From: Porphyrobacter sp. ULC335
GTDB taxonomy: Bacteria; Pseudomonadota; Alphaproteobacteria; Sphingomonadales; Sphingomonadaceae
DNA: 64,000 nt
Assembly: GCF_025917005.1 (NCBI RefSeq)
Contig: NZ_CP078091.1
Span: 496,001-560,000, forward strand
Reading direction: 5' to 3'
Under the pieces are notes generated by a model. It was not told the DNA's origin and searched no databases. It was given only the letters and a program-made list of their open reading frames with translations. The stretch's first letter is position 1; each line of letters starts with the position of its first letter. Positions 45,752-53,809 of the stretch are shown here, one piece after another. Both the position numbers and the translations under genes were made by a program.

Positions 45752-45769
45752 ATGTTTCACGTGAAACAT
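45752..45769. promoter_or_regulatory. parS centromere-like site
   Basis: A perfect 18-bp palindrome whose 16-base core TGTTTCACGTGAAACA (45753-45768) equals the well-known ParB-binding parS sequence. It lies 16 bases after the bactofilin stop in the convergent spacer before the acyl-CoA ligase gene. Chromosomal parS sites cluster near oriC, so this part of the window is probably origin-proximal. No second copy was seen in the window and parA/parB are not here. Confidence 0.92.
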
Positions 45770-45849
45770 CCTTGCAGCACAGGCGCTGCGAGGGGTGTGA
45801 ACGTGGCTGGAAGGGGTCTAGCGGGGGTCTGGTCCGCGCTGGACAGGGT

Positions 45850-47514
45850 CTAGAGCACCTCGGCGCGCAGCGTCTTGCGATCCAGCTTGCCGATCATGGT
45901 CTTGGGCAGGCTTTCGCGCACCACCACCTGATCCACGCGCTCGTGCTTGCCGATCTTGGCGTTGAGCCAAGCCGCCAGTTCCGCGCCGGTTGCCGCCGCG
46001 CCTTCGTTCAGCGTCACATAGGCGCGCGGCACCTCGCCGCGCTGTTCGTCGGGCACACCGATCACCAGCGCCTCCTTCACGGCGGGGTTCTCGAGGATCA
46101 CATCCTCGACCACGCTGGGGAAGACCTTGAACCCGTTCACCGCGATCATGTCCTTGATGCGGTCGACGATCTCGAGGAAGCCCTCGGCATCGATCCGCGC
46201 GACATCGCCGGTGCGCAGGTAGCGCTTGCCGCCGCGCTCCACGAAGGTCTCGGCATCCGTCTCAGGCCGGTTCCAGTAGCCGCGCATGATCTGCGGGCCG
46301 TGGACGGCGAGTTCGCCCGGTTCGCCTTCGGGCGCGAGCTGTGACGCGTCTTCCTTGTCGAGCAACACCACTTCGGTCCCCGGGATCAGCTGGCCGATCG
46401 TCCCGCGCTTGCGGGTGCCGTCATAGGGGTTGGCCGAAACGACGCCCGCGCTTTCGGTGAGGCCATAGCCTTCGACCAGACGCACGCCGGTGGTCTCCTC
46501 GAAACGGACATGCACCGGGCCTGGCATCGGCGCGCCGCCGGAAATGCAGACCTTGAGGCTGGAAAGGTCGGTCTTGGCGAGGTCGGGGTGATCGAGCATC
46601 GCCTGAAACATCGTCGGCACGCCGGGAAAGCCGGTGCAGCGGTACTTCTGGATCGTGGCGAGCACCTGCTTCGTCTCGAAGCGCGGCACCATCGCAATCG
46701 ACGCGCCCGTCACGCAGGCGTGGTTGAGCAGCGCGGTGTTGGCAAAGACGTGGAAGAACGGCAGCGCCCCCATGAACACCTCGGCGGTGGCATTGCCGAA
46801 GGGGTTGAGCGCGGCGACCTGCTGCGCGTTCACGGAAAGCTGGTCATGCCCGAGCATCGCGCCCTTCGGCCGCCCGGTCGTTCCACCGGTATATTGCAAC
46901 AGGGCGAGATCCTGCGCGGTGACTTCGACCGGCGCGCAGGGACGCCCCGGCGTCATCTCCGTCCAGCTGCGCACTGCGGGGCCATAGGCAACCTTGGCAA
47001 TCTGGCTGCGCTTCAGCAGCTTGAGCGCAATGCCCTTGTACCACGGCAGCATGTCGGCAAGGCTGCCCACCACCAGCGTCTCCAGCGATGAGCCTTCGAG
47101 CACCTTGTGCGCTGTCTTGTAGAGTTCGGGCACATCGAGCGTCACCAGGACCCGCGTACCACTATCGCCCACCTGCCAGGCGAGTTCCTCGACCGAATAG
47201 AGCGGCGAGAAGTTCACCACCACCGCGCCGGCCATCATCGCGCCGTAATAGGCTGCGGCGTAGATCGGCACATTGGGCAGGAACAGGCCGACCCGGTCGC
47301 CCTTGGCGATGCCGATCGCCTGCAAGCCAGCGGCAAAGGCCTGCGCCTGTGTGAAGATGTGGTGGTAGCTGTAGGTCCGCCCCAGAAAATGCAGGAATGG
47401 CGCTTCCGGATTGGCGCGCATCGTGCGCTCGAACATCGCCGGAAGGCTCATCGCCTCGAACACGGTATCCAGCGGAAGGGGGTGGTGATAGGCGGCGCTA
47501 CTACTGACAGTCAT
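45850..47514 (-). CDS. Long-chain fatty acid-CoA ligase
   Basis: 554 residues. An AMP-forming acyl-CoA synthetase. P-loop YTGGTTGRPKGA near 206-217, PFFHVFANTALL, YGLTESAGVVSANPYDG near 350, LRTGDVARIDAEGF near 435, VDRIKDMIAVNGFKVFP near 452 and the C-terminal lysine in KTMIGKLDRKTLR. Close to FadD of E. coli in length and motifs. It activates fatty acids for beta-oxidation or lipid synthesis. Its stop converges on the bactofilin gene across the parS site. Confidence 0.93.
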   Translation of the reverse strand: MTVSSSAAYHHPLPLDTVFEAMSLPAMFERTMRANPEAPFLHFLGRTYSYHHIFTQAQAFAAGLQAIGIAKGDRVGLFLPNVPIYAAAYYGAMMAGAVVVNFSPLYSVEELAWQVGDSGTRVLVTLDVPELYKTAHKVLEGSSLETLVVGSLADMLPWYKGIALKLLKRSQIAKVAYGPAVRSWTEMTPGRPCAPVEVTAQDLALLQYTGGTTGRPKGAMLGHDQLSVNAQQVAALNPFGNATAEVFMGALPFFHVFANTALLNHACVTGASIAMVPRFETKQVLATIQKYRCTGFPGVPTMFQAMLDHPDLAKTDLSSLKVCISGGAPMPGPVHVRFEETTGVRLVEGYGLTESAGVVSANPYDGTRKRGTIGQLIPGTEVVLLDKEDASQLAPEGEPGELAVHGPQIMRGYWNRPETDAETFVERGGKRYLRTGDVARIDAEGFLEIVDRIKDMIAVNGFKVFPSVVEDVILENPAVKEALVIGVPDEQRGEVPRAYVTLNEGAAATGAELAAWLNAKIGKHERVDQVVVRESLPKTMIGKLDRKTLRAEVL

Positions 47515-47593
47515 GTCAATAATAGTGACTCACATTGGCTTGGCGCACAAGCGAAACTGCGGGGTTCGCGTCACTTCATCACCCCAAAACCGC

Positions 47594-47680
47594 GTCGCCC
47601 CGTGCTTGACACGGGGCTCGGCTTTTTCTTCGGCGTTCAGATCCGAAGTTAGCCAAGCCCCGTGTCAAGCACGGGGCGAC
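47594..47680. repeat. Inverted repeat family I
   Basis: Perfect 25-bp arms (47594-47618 and 47656-47680), each itself containing CCCCGTG-CTTGA-CACGGGG, so the element can fold as one long stem or two short ones. It occupies the spacer between trcR and the acyl-CoA ligase gene. A 13-base fragment of an arm (CCGTGCTTGACAC) also occurs at about 3424-3436. Confidence 0.85.
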
Positions 47681-47705
47681 GAACTTATTCAGAAAGCGTG
47701 CGGCC

Positions 47706-48443
47706 TCAGATGAACCCGCTCTCGGGATCGATCTTCTTCTCGGCAGCTTCGGCAGCGCGGCGCGCGGCAAGCCATTCTGCGGCCTCGGCTTCCTGTGCGG
47801 CGGCGCCTGCGGCCTTGACGTTGGCGTCACGCTCGGCACGCAGTTCGGCGATCAGGTTTTCGCGATCATTGCGGTCGCTGCGCACGGGCGCATCCGCATC
47901 TTCGACGATCCCGGCGCGCTTGGCGGCCTTGGCGACCATCGCATCCAGTTCACGCTGCGAACACAGGCCGAGGGTCACCGGATCCTTGGGCTGGATGTTC
48001 GAGATGTTCCAGTGGGTGCGGTCACGCAGCGCGCCGATGGTGTTGCGGGTGGTGCCGATCAGCTTGCTGATCTGCGCGTCCGACACTTCGGGGTGGTTGC
48101 GCAGGATCCAGGCGATGCCATCGGGCTTGTCCTGACGCTTCGACACGGGGGTGTAACGCGGGCCCTTGGTACGGGTCACTTCGACCGGCGCCTTGTGCAT
48201 CTTGAGCGAATAGGTCGAATCGGCCTGGCCGAGCTCGATTTCGCCCTGCGTCAGCTCGCCCGCGTGCACGGGATCGCGGCCGGTGTACTTGCTGCCCGCA
48301 AGATCATCGGCCATCGCCTGCACTTCGAGGATGTGCAGACCGCAGAACTCGGCAATCTGCTCGAACGACAGCGCGGTATTGTCCACCAGCCACGTCGCGG
48401 TGGCGTGCGGCATCAGCGGCTTGGGCTGATCCTTGGTAGCCAT
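47706..48443 (-). CDS. trcR: Cell-cycle transcriptional regulator TrcR (DUF1013)
   Basis: 245 residues from ATG 48443 with CGGAG upstream. LMPHATATWLVDNTALSFEQ, IAEFCGLHILEVQAMAD, TGRDPVHAGELTQGEIELGQ, RYTPVSKRQDKPDGIAWILR and LIGTTRNTIGALRDRTHWN cover the whole DUF1013 domain with two helix-turn-helix-like parts. The alphaproteobacterial family is annotated as a cell-cycle transcription factor; its detailed targets are not known to me. The C-terminal 70 residues are a charged Ala/Glu-rich helix. A GAATC (CcrM) site at 48446-48450 overlaps its leader. Confidence 0.9.
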   Translation of the reverse strand: MATKDQPKPLMPHATATWLVDNTALSFEQIAEFCGLHILEVQAMADDLAGSKYTGRDPVHAGELTQGEIELGQADSTYSLKMHKAPVEVTRTKGPRYTPVSKRQDKPDGIAWILRNHPEVSDAQISKLIGTTRNTIGALRDRTHWNISNIQPKDPVTLGLCSQRELDAMVAKAAKRAGIVEDADAPVRSDRNDRENLIAELRAERDANVKAAGAAAQEAEAAEWLAARRAAEAAEKKIDPESGFI

Positions 48444-48456
48444 GGGAATCTCCGTT

Positions 48457-48489
48457 GAAAATAGAAGGGCCGCCCCTTTCGGAGCGGCC
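48457..48489 (-). terminator. Rho-independent terminator between the glycosyltransferase gene and trcR
   Basis: On the minus strand a 9-bp stem (one G-T pair; 48468-48476 with 48481-48489) closes a GAAA tetraloop and is followed by CTTCTATTTTC. It ends the phosphoesterase-glycosyltransferase transcript before trcR starts at 48443. TrcR must then have its own promoter very close by, or depend on read-through. Confidence 0.75.
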
Positions 48490-48541
48490 GCATTACAGCG
48501 CTAGATAGGCGATCAACGGGGAAACGGCAAGGAAAAGGGAG

Positions 48542-49648
48542 TCAGAACGCAGGAAGCGCTGCAAGCGACTCCGCTTCCTCTTCCTCCAGTGCCGCCAGGC
48601 CCGACAGGAACTGCCGCGTGGCCACATCCCACGAGTAACCCGCGCCATAGGCCGCACAGGCCGCGCGGTCGCAATATCGCGCCGCGTCGATCGCGCGGGT
48701 GAGGTCTTCGGACAGGGCGCCGACCGCATCGGTCACGATGTCGAGCGGCCCCGGCACCGGGAAGGCAGCCACCGGCGTCCCGCAGGCCAGCGCCTCGATC
48801 ATCACAAGCCCGAAGGTGTCGGTGCGGCTCGGGAAGACGAATACGTCCGCGCCCGCATAGCAGCCCGCCAGTTCCACCCCGCTGCGCTTGCCGAGGAACA
48901 GCGCTTGCGGAAACTTCGCCTGCAATGCCGCGCGCGCCGGGCCATCGCCGACCACCACCTTGGTGCCGGGATAGGGACAGGCGAGGAAGGCTTCGATATT
49001 CTTTTCGACCGCGACCCGCCCGACATAGAGCAGGATCGGGCCCTGAACCGCGGCATATTCGGGCGGCGGCGGCGCATCGGGCGAGAAGCAGGAGAGATCG
49101 ACACCGCGGCTCCAATGGGTGAGCCGGGTCAGCCCCTGTTCGCGCAATTGCGCGCGGATCGTCTCGGTGGCGACCATGATGCGTGCGGCCGGGCGGTGGA
49201 ACCAGCGGATATAGGGCCAGAAGACACGCGCCGGCAGGCCGGTGCGGCGCGAAAGGTAATCGGGGAACTGGGTGTGATAGGCGGTGGTGAAGGGCACCTT
49301 GCGCCTCAGGCAATATCGCCGCGCGGCAAGGCCCAGCGGGCCTTCGGTGGCGATATGCACCGCATCGGGCGCGATCCGTGCCAGCTGCCGCCCCACCGCC
49401 CCCGGCGCGGTCAGCGCGAGGCGGATTTCGGGATAGGTCGGCGCAGGGATCGAAGGATACCCTTCGGGCGAGATCACCGTGACCTGATGCCCCCAGCCGC
49501 GCAGCACCTCGCAGGTGGTGGACAGCGTGCGGACGACCCCGTTGGTCTGCGGGTGCCAGGCATCGGTGATAATGGCGATCGAGGCCGGGCCGTTCGCAGG
49601 CGGGATCAGCGCGGCACCATCGGGACGGATCGTCGTGTAACGGTTCAC
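48542..49648 (-). CDS. Glycosyltransferase family 4 protein (GT-B)
   Basis: 368 residues from a GTG at 49648 that overlaps the previous stop (GTGA). IAIITDAWHPQTNGVVRTL near 25-43 is the glycine-loop start of GT4 mannosyl/glucosyltransferases; VGRVAVEKNIEAFL near 225 and SRTDTFGLVMIEALACGTPV near 280-300 give the donor-binding EX7E region. Such enzymes glycosylate lipids or make alpha-mannosyl phospholipids. The companion phosphoesterase suggests a lipid pathway. The acceptor is unknown. Confidence 0.9.
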   Translation of the reverse strand: MNRYTTIRPDGAALIPPANGPASIAIITDAWHPQTNGVVRTLSTTCEVLRGWGHQVTVISPEGYPSIPAPTYPEIRLALTAPGAVGRQLARIAPDAVHIATEGPLGLAARRYCLRRKVPFTTAYHTQFPDYLSRRTGLPARVFWPYIRWFHRPAARIMVATETIRAQLREQGLTRLTHWSRGVDLSCFSPDAPPPPEYAAVQGPILLYVGRVAVEKNIEAFLACPYPGTKVVVGDGPARAALQAKFPQALFLGKRSGVELAGCYAGADVFVFPSRTDTFGLVMIEALACGTPVAAFPVPGPLDIVTDAVGALSEDLTRAIDAARYCDRAACAAYGAGYSWDVATRQFLSGLAALEEEEAESLAALPAF

Positions 49649-50562
49649 GCAGCCTCACGCGCAGGGCGGGCAGCGCGGATATCGACCGGCGCATCGGCAT
49701 CGGTCACGGCGGTGCGGCGCTTCATCTCCTCGGGCCAGTGGAGGATTTCCATCCGCCCGTCGGGATGTTCGACCAGCGCATTGCAGCCTTCCACCCAGTC
49801 GCCATCGTTCCAGTATTCGACCGGCTTGCCATTATGTTCGAACATCCGGAATTCGGCGGTGTGGATGTGGCCGCACACCACCCCGTCGACCCCGCGCTCG
49901 CCCGCCGCACGGGCGACGACTTCCTCGTATTTGCCGATGAATTCGACCGCGTTCTTGACCTTGTGCTTGGCCGCCTTGGAGAGCGACCAGTAGGGCTTGC
50001 CCAGCCACCCGCGCACACGGTTCACGACGAGGTTCAACTTCATCATCAAATGATAGGCATGGTCTCCGACGAAGGCGAGCCAGCGATGCGACAGCATCAC
50101 CGCGTCGAACTCGTCGCCGTGCAGCACCATCAGGCGGCGGCCATCAGCGGTGTCGTGGAAGGCGGCGCGGCGGATCTCGATCCCGCCGAAGTTCAGCCCG
50201 GTGAACTGGCGGAACATCTCGTCATGATTGCCCGGGATGTAGACGATCCGCGTGCCGCGATGCGCGCGCTTGAGGATGCGCCACACGATGTCGTTATGCG
50301 CGGCGGGCCAGTAGAACTTCTTCTTCAGCCGCCAGCCATCAATGATGTCACCAACGAGGTACATCGTCTCGCTGTCGACATTGTCGAGGAAGTCGATCAG
50401 CAGGTCGGCATTGCAGCCCTTGGTGCCCAGATGGACGTCGCTGATCCAGATCGTGCGGTAGCGGCGGCGCGTGTTGCCCTCCGGTTCGGGCGTGCGCGGC
50501 GGGCTGAGCGGGAGGCTCGCAATGTTGGTGTTGATCAGATCGGACAGGTCGGCACTGGTCAT
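49645..50562 (-). CDS. Metallophosphoesterase, LpxH-like (UDP-2,3-diacylglucosamine diphosphatase family)
   Basis: 305 residues. Calcineurin-like motifs in order: SDVHLG near 40, VGDIIDGW near 67 (GDxxD), PGNHDEM near 108 (GNHD), LHGDEFD near 143 and CGHIHTAEF near 215 (GHTH). YWPAAHNDIVWRILKRA is typical of the LpxH-like group found beside glycosyltransferases in alphaproteobacteria. It could remove a phosphate from a lipid or nucleotide-sugar intermediate. Translationally coupled to the glycosyltransferase gene. Confidence 0.88.
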   Translation of the reverse strand: MTSADLSDLINTNIASLPLSPPRTPEPEGNTRRRYRTIWISDVHLGTKGCNADLLIDFLDNVDSETMYLVGDIIDGWRLKKKFYWPAAHNDIVWRILKRAHRGTRIVYIPGNHDEMFRQFTGLNFGGIEIRRAAFHDTADGRRLMVLHGDEFDAVMLSHRWLAFVGDHAYHLMMKLNLVVNRVRGWLGKPYWSLSKAAKHKVKNAVEFIGKYEEVVARAAGERGVDGVVCGHIHTAEFRMFEHNGKPVEYWNDGDWVEGCNALVEHPDGRMEILHWPEEMKRRTAVTDADAPVDIRAARPAREAA

Positions 50563-50650
50563 GGGGGGAACCCTCGAGCGTCATCTCTCGCTGGCACCCC
50601 CATGGCAGGCAATTGTTACAGGCGATTCACAACGGCGTGACGGTTCCGCG

Positions 50651-51277
50651 TCAAATCATAGGGATAAAGCCGGAAAGCGCCTGTATCCGCGCGATCCATG
50701 ACTGGATGTGCGGATAATCGCCGAGCCGGAAGCCGCCCTCCTCCGCGACATGGGTGTAGGCGAACAGCGCAATATCGGCGAGGCTCGGTGTGTCGCCGCA
50801 GAAGAAGGCGTGGCCTGCCAGGTGGCTGTCCATCAGCGCCAGCGCCGCATTTCCCGCCGCACGCTTCGCCCCCACCAGCGCGCGCTGTTCGGGCGAGAGG
50901 TTGGCCTCGCCCATGATGCTCAGCCAGAACCGCAAGGTGGCCACGTTGGGTTCGTGATTATACTGTTCGAAGAACATCCAGCGCAGCATGTCCGCCTGCG
51001 CAAAGCGCTCCGCCGGGATCAGCGCGGAGCCGTGGGCGAGGTACCAGCAAGCGGCGTTGCTCTCGGGCAGGAAGCGCGCATCGGCGCCCTCCCCGATCTG
51101 CAGCACCGGAATGCGGCCATTGGCGTTGACCTGCGCAAGGAACTCCGGCGTGCGGGTCTCGCCCTTCGTGATGTCATAGCTGCGCGTCGTCAGCGGCACC
51201 CCGAGCAGCGCGGCGGTGAGCCTGATCTTGTAGCAGTTCCCGCTGCGGGGGTCTTCGTGGAGGGTGAGAGGTGCCAT
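50651..51277 (-). CDS. Glutathione S-transferase family protein
   Basis: 208 residues from ATG 51277. N-terminal thioredoxin-like domain with SGNCYKIRLTAALLGVPL near 12-29, NGRIPVLQIGEG near 56 (cis-Pro) and PESNAACWYLA (ES motif for glutathione); C-terminal helical domain with GDTPSLADIALFAYTHVAEE near 163. Detoxification or a dedicated small-molecule role is possible. Divergent from the GlxA-type regulator with about 100 bases between them, so regulation of one by the other is conceivable. Confidence 0.92.
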   Translation of the reverse strand: MAPLTLHEDPRSGNCYKIRLTAALLGVPLTTRSYDITKGETRTPEFLAQVNANGRIPVLQIGEGADARFLPESNAACWYLAHGSALIPAERFAQADMLRWMFFEQYNHEPNVATLRFWLSIMGEANLSPEQRALVGAKRAAGNAALALMDSHLAGHAFFCGDTPSLADIALFAYTHVAEEGGFRLGDYPHIQSWIARIQALSGFIPMI

Positions 51278-51375
51278 TGCGGTGCTCCGGTGATTGATCG
51301 CTGAGGCAAGCTGTTGCGCAAAATGGCGGGGCGTGACAATTGGCCGGATTGCCATTCCGAATAAGGATTCTGCCA

Positions 51376-52392
51376 ATGGCGAATGACCAGTGCCGGGGGC
51401 CTTTCGCGGTTGCGCTGGGATTTCATGGTGCGCCGATGTTCGAACTGAGCATCCCGGCCGAGATCTTCGGCCTGCCCCGGCCCGAGTTCGGCGCGGATTG
51501 GTATCGCTTCGCGCTGGCCTCAGTCGATGGCCAGCCGATCCGCACCGGTCAGGGCTGGACCATCTCGGTCGATGGCGACCTGTCGCTGCTCGCGGAGGCG
51601 GATATCATCGTCATTCCCGGCTGGCCGACCGGCGACAGCACCGTGCCCGCCCCCATTGCCGAGGCCTGCCGCGCAGCCCATGCCCGCGGCGTACGGCTCG
51701 CTTCGATCTGTTCGGGCGCATTTCTGCTGGCAGAACTCGGCCTGCTCGACGGGCGGCGCGCGACGACACATTGGCGCTATGCCTCGCTGCTCGCCCGGCG
51801 CTACCCGCGCGTCGCGGTGGCGGCGGACATTCTCTACGCTGATTGCGGTGACGTCCTGACATCGGCAGGCTCGGCGGCGGGGATCGACCTCTTGCTGCAT
51901 ATGGTGCGCCGCGATTTCGGGGTGGCGCGGGCCAATGCGGTGGCAAAGGGCCTCGTGCTGCCCGCCCAGCGCGAGGGCGATCAGCGGCAATATGACGATT
52001 CGATGCGCGCCCCGCCCCCTTCCGACCGCGTTGCTGCGCTGATGACGCAGATCCTCTCGCGCCCGGCCGAGGACTGGCCGGTCAGCCGCCTCGCCAGCGA
52101 AGCGGGGATGAGCCTGAGGACGGTGGCGCGGGCCTTCACAACGCGGGCGGGGTGCGGACCGGGGACCTATGTCCTGAAGGCGCGGATCGCCCGGGCGCGC
52201 GAGCTGCTCGAGACCACCAACCTGCCTATTGAACGGATTGCGGAACTATCGGGCTTCGGCTCGGCCACCAGCCTCCAGCAGAACTTCCGCCGCCAGCTGG
52301 GCTGTTCGCCCACCGCTTACCGGCGCAATTTCGCGCCGGGTGGCGTTCAGACGGGATCACCCGCCACTGCCAGCACGATCTTGCCGATGTGA
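51376..52392 (+). CDS. GlxA-type transcriptional regulator (DJ-1/PfpI domain plus AraC helix-turn-helix)
   Basis: 338 residues from ATG 51376 (AAGGA upstream). Residues 10-175 form a DJ-1/PfpI-like domain with the nucleophile-elbow cysteine C112 (LASICSGAFLLAELGLLDG); residues 235-325 are an AraC-type double helix-turn-helix (SRLASEAGMSLRTVARAF, RIAELSGFGSATSLQQNFRR, GCSPTAYRRNF). The family regulates amine, betaine or glutathione-linked genes in many bacteria. The effector here is unknown. Its 3' end overlaps the convergent oxidoreductase gene by 46 bases. Confidence 0.93.
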   Translation: MANDQCRGPFAVALGFHGAPMFELSIPAEIFGLPRPEFGADWYRFALASVDGQPIRTGQGWTISVDGDLSLLAEADIIVIPGWPTGDSTVPAPIAEACRAAHARGVRLASICSGAFLLAELGLLDGRRATTHWRYASLLARRYPRVAVAADILYADCGDVLTSAGSAAGIDLLLHMVRRDFGVARANAVAKGLVLPAQREGDQRQYDDSMRAPPPSDRVAALMTQILSRPAEDWPVSRLASEAGMSLRTVARAFTTRAGCGPGTYVLKARIARARELLETTNLPIERIAELSGFGSATSLQQNFRRQLGCSPTAYRRNFAPGGVQTGSPATASTILPM

Positions 52393-53375
52393 TGTCCCGC
52401 TTCCATCCGCGCATGCGCGGCGGCGGCTTCGGCGAGGGGGAAGGTCATGTCCATCACCGGGGACAGCTCGCCATCGGCGAACAGCGGCCAGGCGTTATCG
52501 GCAATCTCGTCGGCGAGCGCGGATTTGAAGTTGTCGGAGCGCGGGCGCAGCGTTGATCCAGTCAGCGTCAGCCGCTTCATCATCACCAGCGCCATATTGA
52601 GGTCGGCCTTGGCCCCGCCCAGCACCGCGATGGTGACATGGCGGCCATCTTCGGCGAGGCATTTGAGGTTCTTCGCGACATAATCGCCCGACACCATGTC
52701 GAGCACGATGTTCACACCCTTGCCGCCCGTGTGGGCCATCACCGCCTCGGCAAAGTCGGTCTCGCGGTAATTGATCGCCAGATCCGCGCCGATGCGGGTC
52801 GCGGCGGCGCATTTGGCCGTGTCACCGCAGGTAACGATCACTTCGAGCCCGAAGGCCTTGCCCAGCATGATCGCCATCGTCCCGATGCCGCTGGTGCCGC
52901 CGTGGATCAGCACCGTCTCGCCATCGCGCGCCAACCCGCGCTCGAACAGGTTGTGCCAGACGGTGAACAGCGTTTCGGGCAAGGCGGCGGCTTCAGCCAG
53001 CATCATGCCTTCGGGAACGGGCAGGCAATGCTGCCAATGCGCGGCGCAATATTCGGCATAGCCCCCGCCCGGGGTGAGGGCGGCGACATATTGCCCGATC
53101 ATCTCGCGCGGGACTTCATTGCCGACCGCGACGATCTCGCCCGAGACTTCCAGGCCCAGTAGCGGCGAAGCACCCGGCGGGGCGGGGTACATCCCGGCGC
53201 GCTGCAGGCAGTCCGGGCGGTTGACCCCGGCATAGGCGACGCGGATCAGCACATCGTCCGGGCGCACGCGCGGCAGGGGCGAGGTCTGGAGCCGCAACAC
53301 CCCCGGCCCGCCCGGCGCGTCGAAGCCGACCGCGGTCATGGTCTCCGGCAAGCTCAACCCGTTACTTGCGACCAT
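52347..53375 (-). CDS. NAD(P)H quinone oxidoreductase, zinc-free MDR (PIG3/QOR type)
   Basis: 342 residues. Medium-chain reductase: GFDAPGGPGVLRLQTSPLP near 18-36, VAYAGVNRPDCLQRAGMYP near 47-65, then the nucleotide-binding GGTSGIGTMAIMLGKAFG near 153-170. The zinc ligands of alcohol dehydrogenases are absent, as in QOR/PIG3. It reduces quinones or conjugated carbonyls with NADPH. Overlaps the GlxA-type gene tail to tail by 46 bases. Confidence 0.92.
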   Translation of the reverse strand: MVASNGLSLPETMTAVGFDAPGGPGVLRLQTSPLPRVRPDDVLIRVAYAGVNRPDCLQRAGMYPAPPGASPLLGLEVSGEIVAVGNEVPREMIGQYVAALTPGGGYAEYCAAHWQHCLPVPEGMMLAEAAALPETLFTVWHNLFERGLARDGETVLIHGGTSGIGTMAIMLGKAFGLEVIVTCGDTAKCAAATRIGADLAINYRETDFAEAVMAHTGGKGVNIVLDMVSGDYVAKNLKCLAEDGRHVTIAVLGGAKADLNMALVMMKRLTLTGSTLRPRSDNFKSALADEIADNAWPLFADGELSPVMDMTFPLAEAAAAHARMEAGHHIGKIVLAVAGDPV

Positions 53376-53476
53376 TACCCGTCTGCCCCCAAAACCCGCA
53401 CATTAACCAACTTGATGTCGCGAATAACCGCGTCGCCGATTGACAGCAAGCTGCTTGGGCCTGATGCTGCGACGCA

Positions 53477-53680
53477 ATGGAAGAACCAGATCGCCCCCGG
53501 CCCAGCGGAGACGCGGCGAGTCGCCTCGCGGGCGAGGATCTCGGCCCCTATTCGCAATCCGAGCTGGATGAACGGATCGCGCTTCTCGAAGCCGAGATTG
53601 CGCGGGTCAAGGCGCATCACAGCAAGGTTGCCGCGCACCGCGCCGCCGCCGATGCGCTGTTCGGAAAGGGCGGCGGATGA
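53477..53680 (+). CDS. DUF1192 family small protein
   Basis: 67 residues. LAGEDLGPYSQSELDERIAL, LEAEIARVKAHHSKVAAHRA and AADALF form the DUF1192 unit, a short acidic start plus one coiled-coil helix. Found widely in alphaproteobacteria; no function known to me. It precedes clpA by 129 bases and is divergent from the oxidoreductase gene. Confidence 0.88.
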   Translation: MEEPDRPRPSGDAASRLAGEDLGPYSQSELDERIALLEAEIARVKAHHSKVAAHRAAADALFGKGGG

Positions 53681-53809
53681 ACCCTTTTTGCTTCTCGCGC
53701 GTATCATCTTCAGAGGATTCGCAATTCGCGCAAGCGCACCCATATTGTCGGAAAATGGCTCTCTCCGCTCGCTCGCCACGAGCAACCTCCCGCTGAAAAG
53801 GCCTCTCCC

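Noticed and set aside
45662-45853. A short frame reading MFHVKH across the parS site
   Set aside because: This peptide is simply the translation of the parS palindrome; no conserved protein follows.
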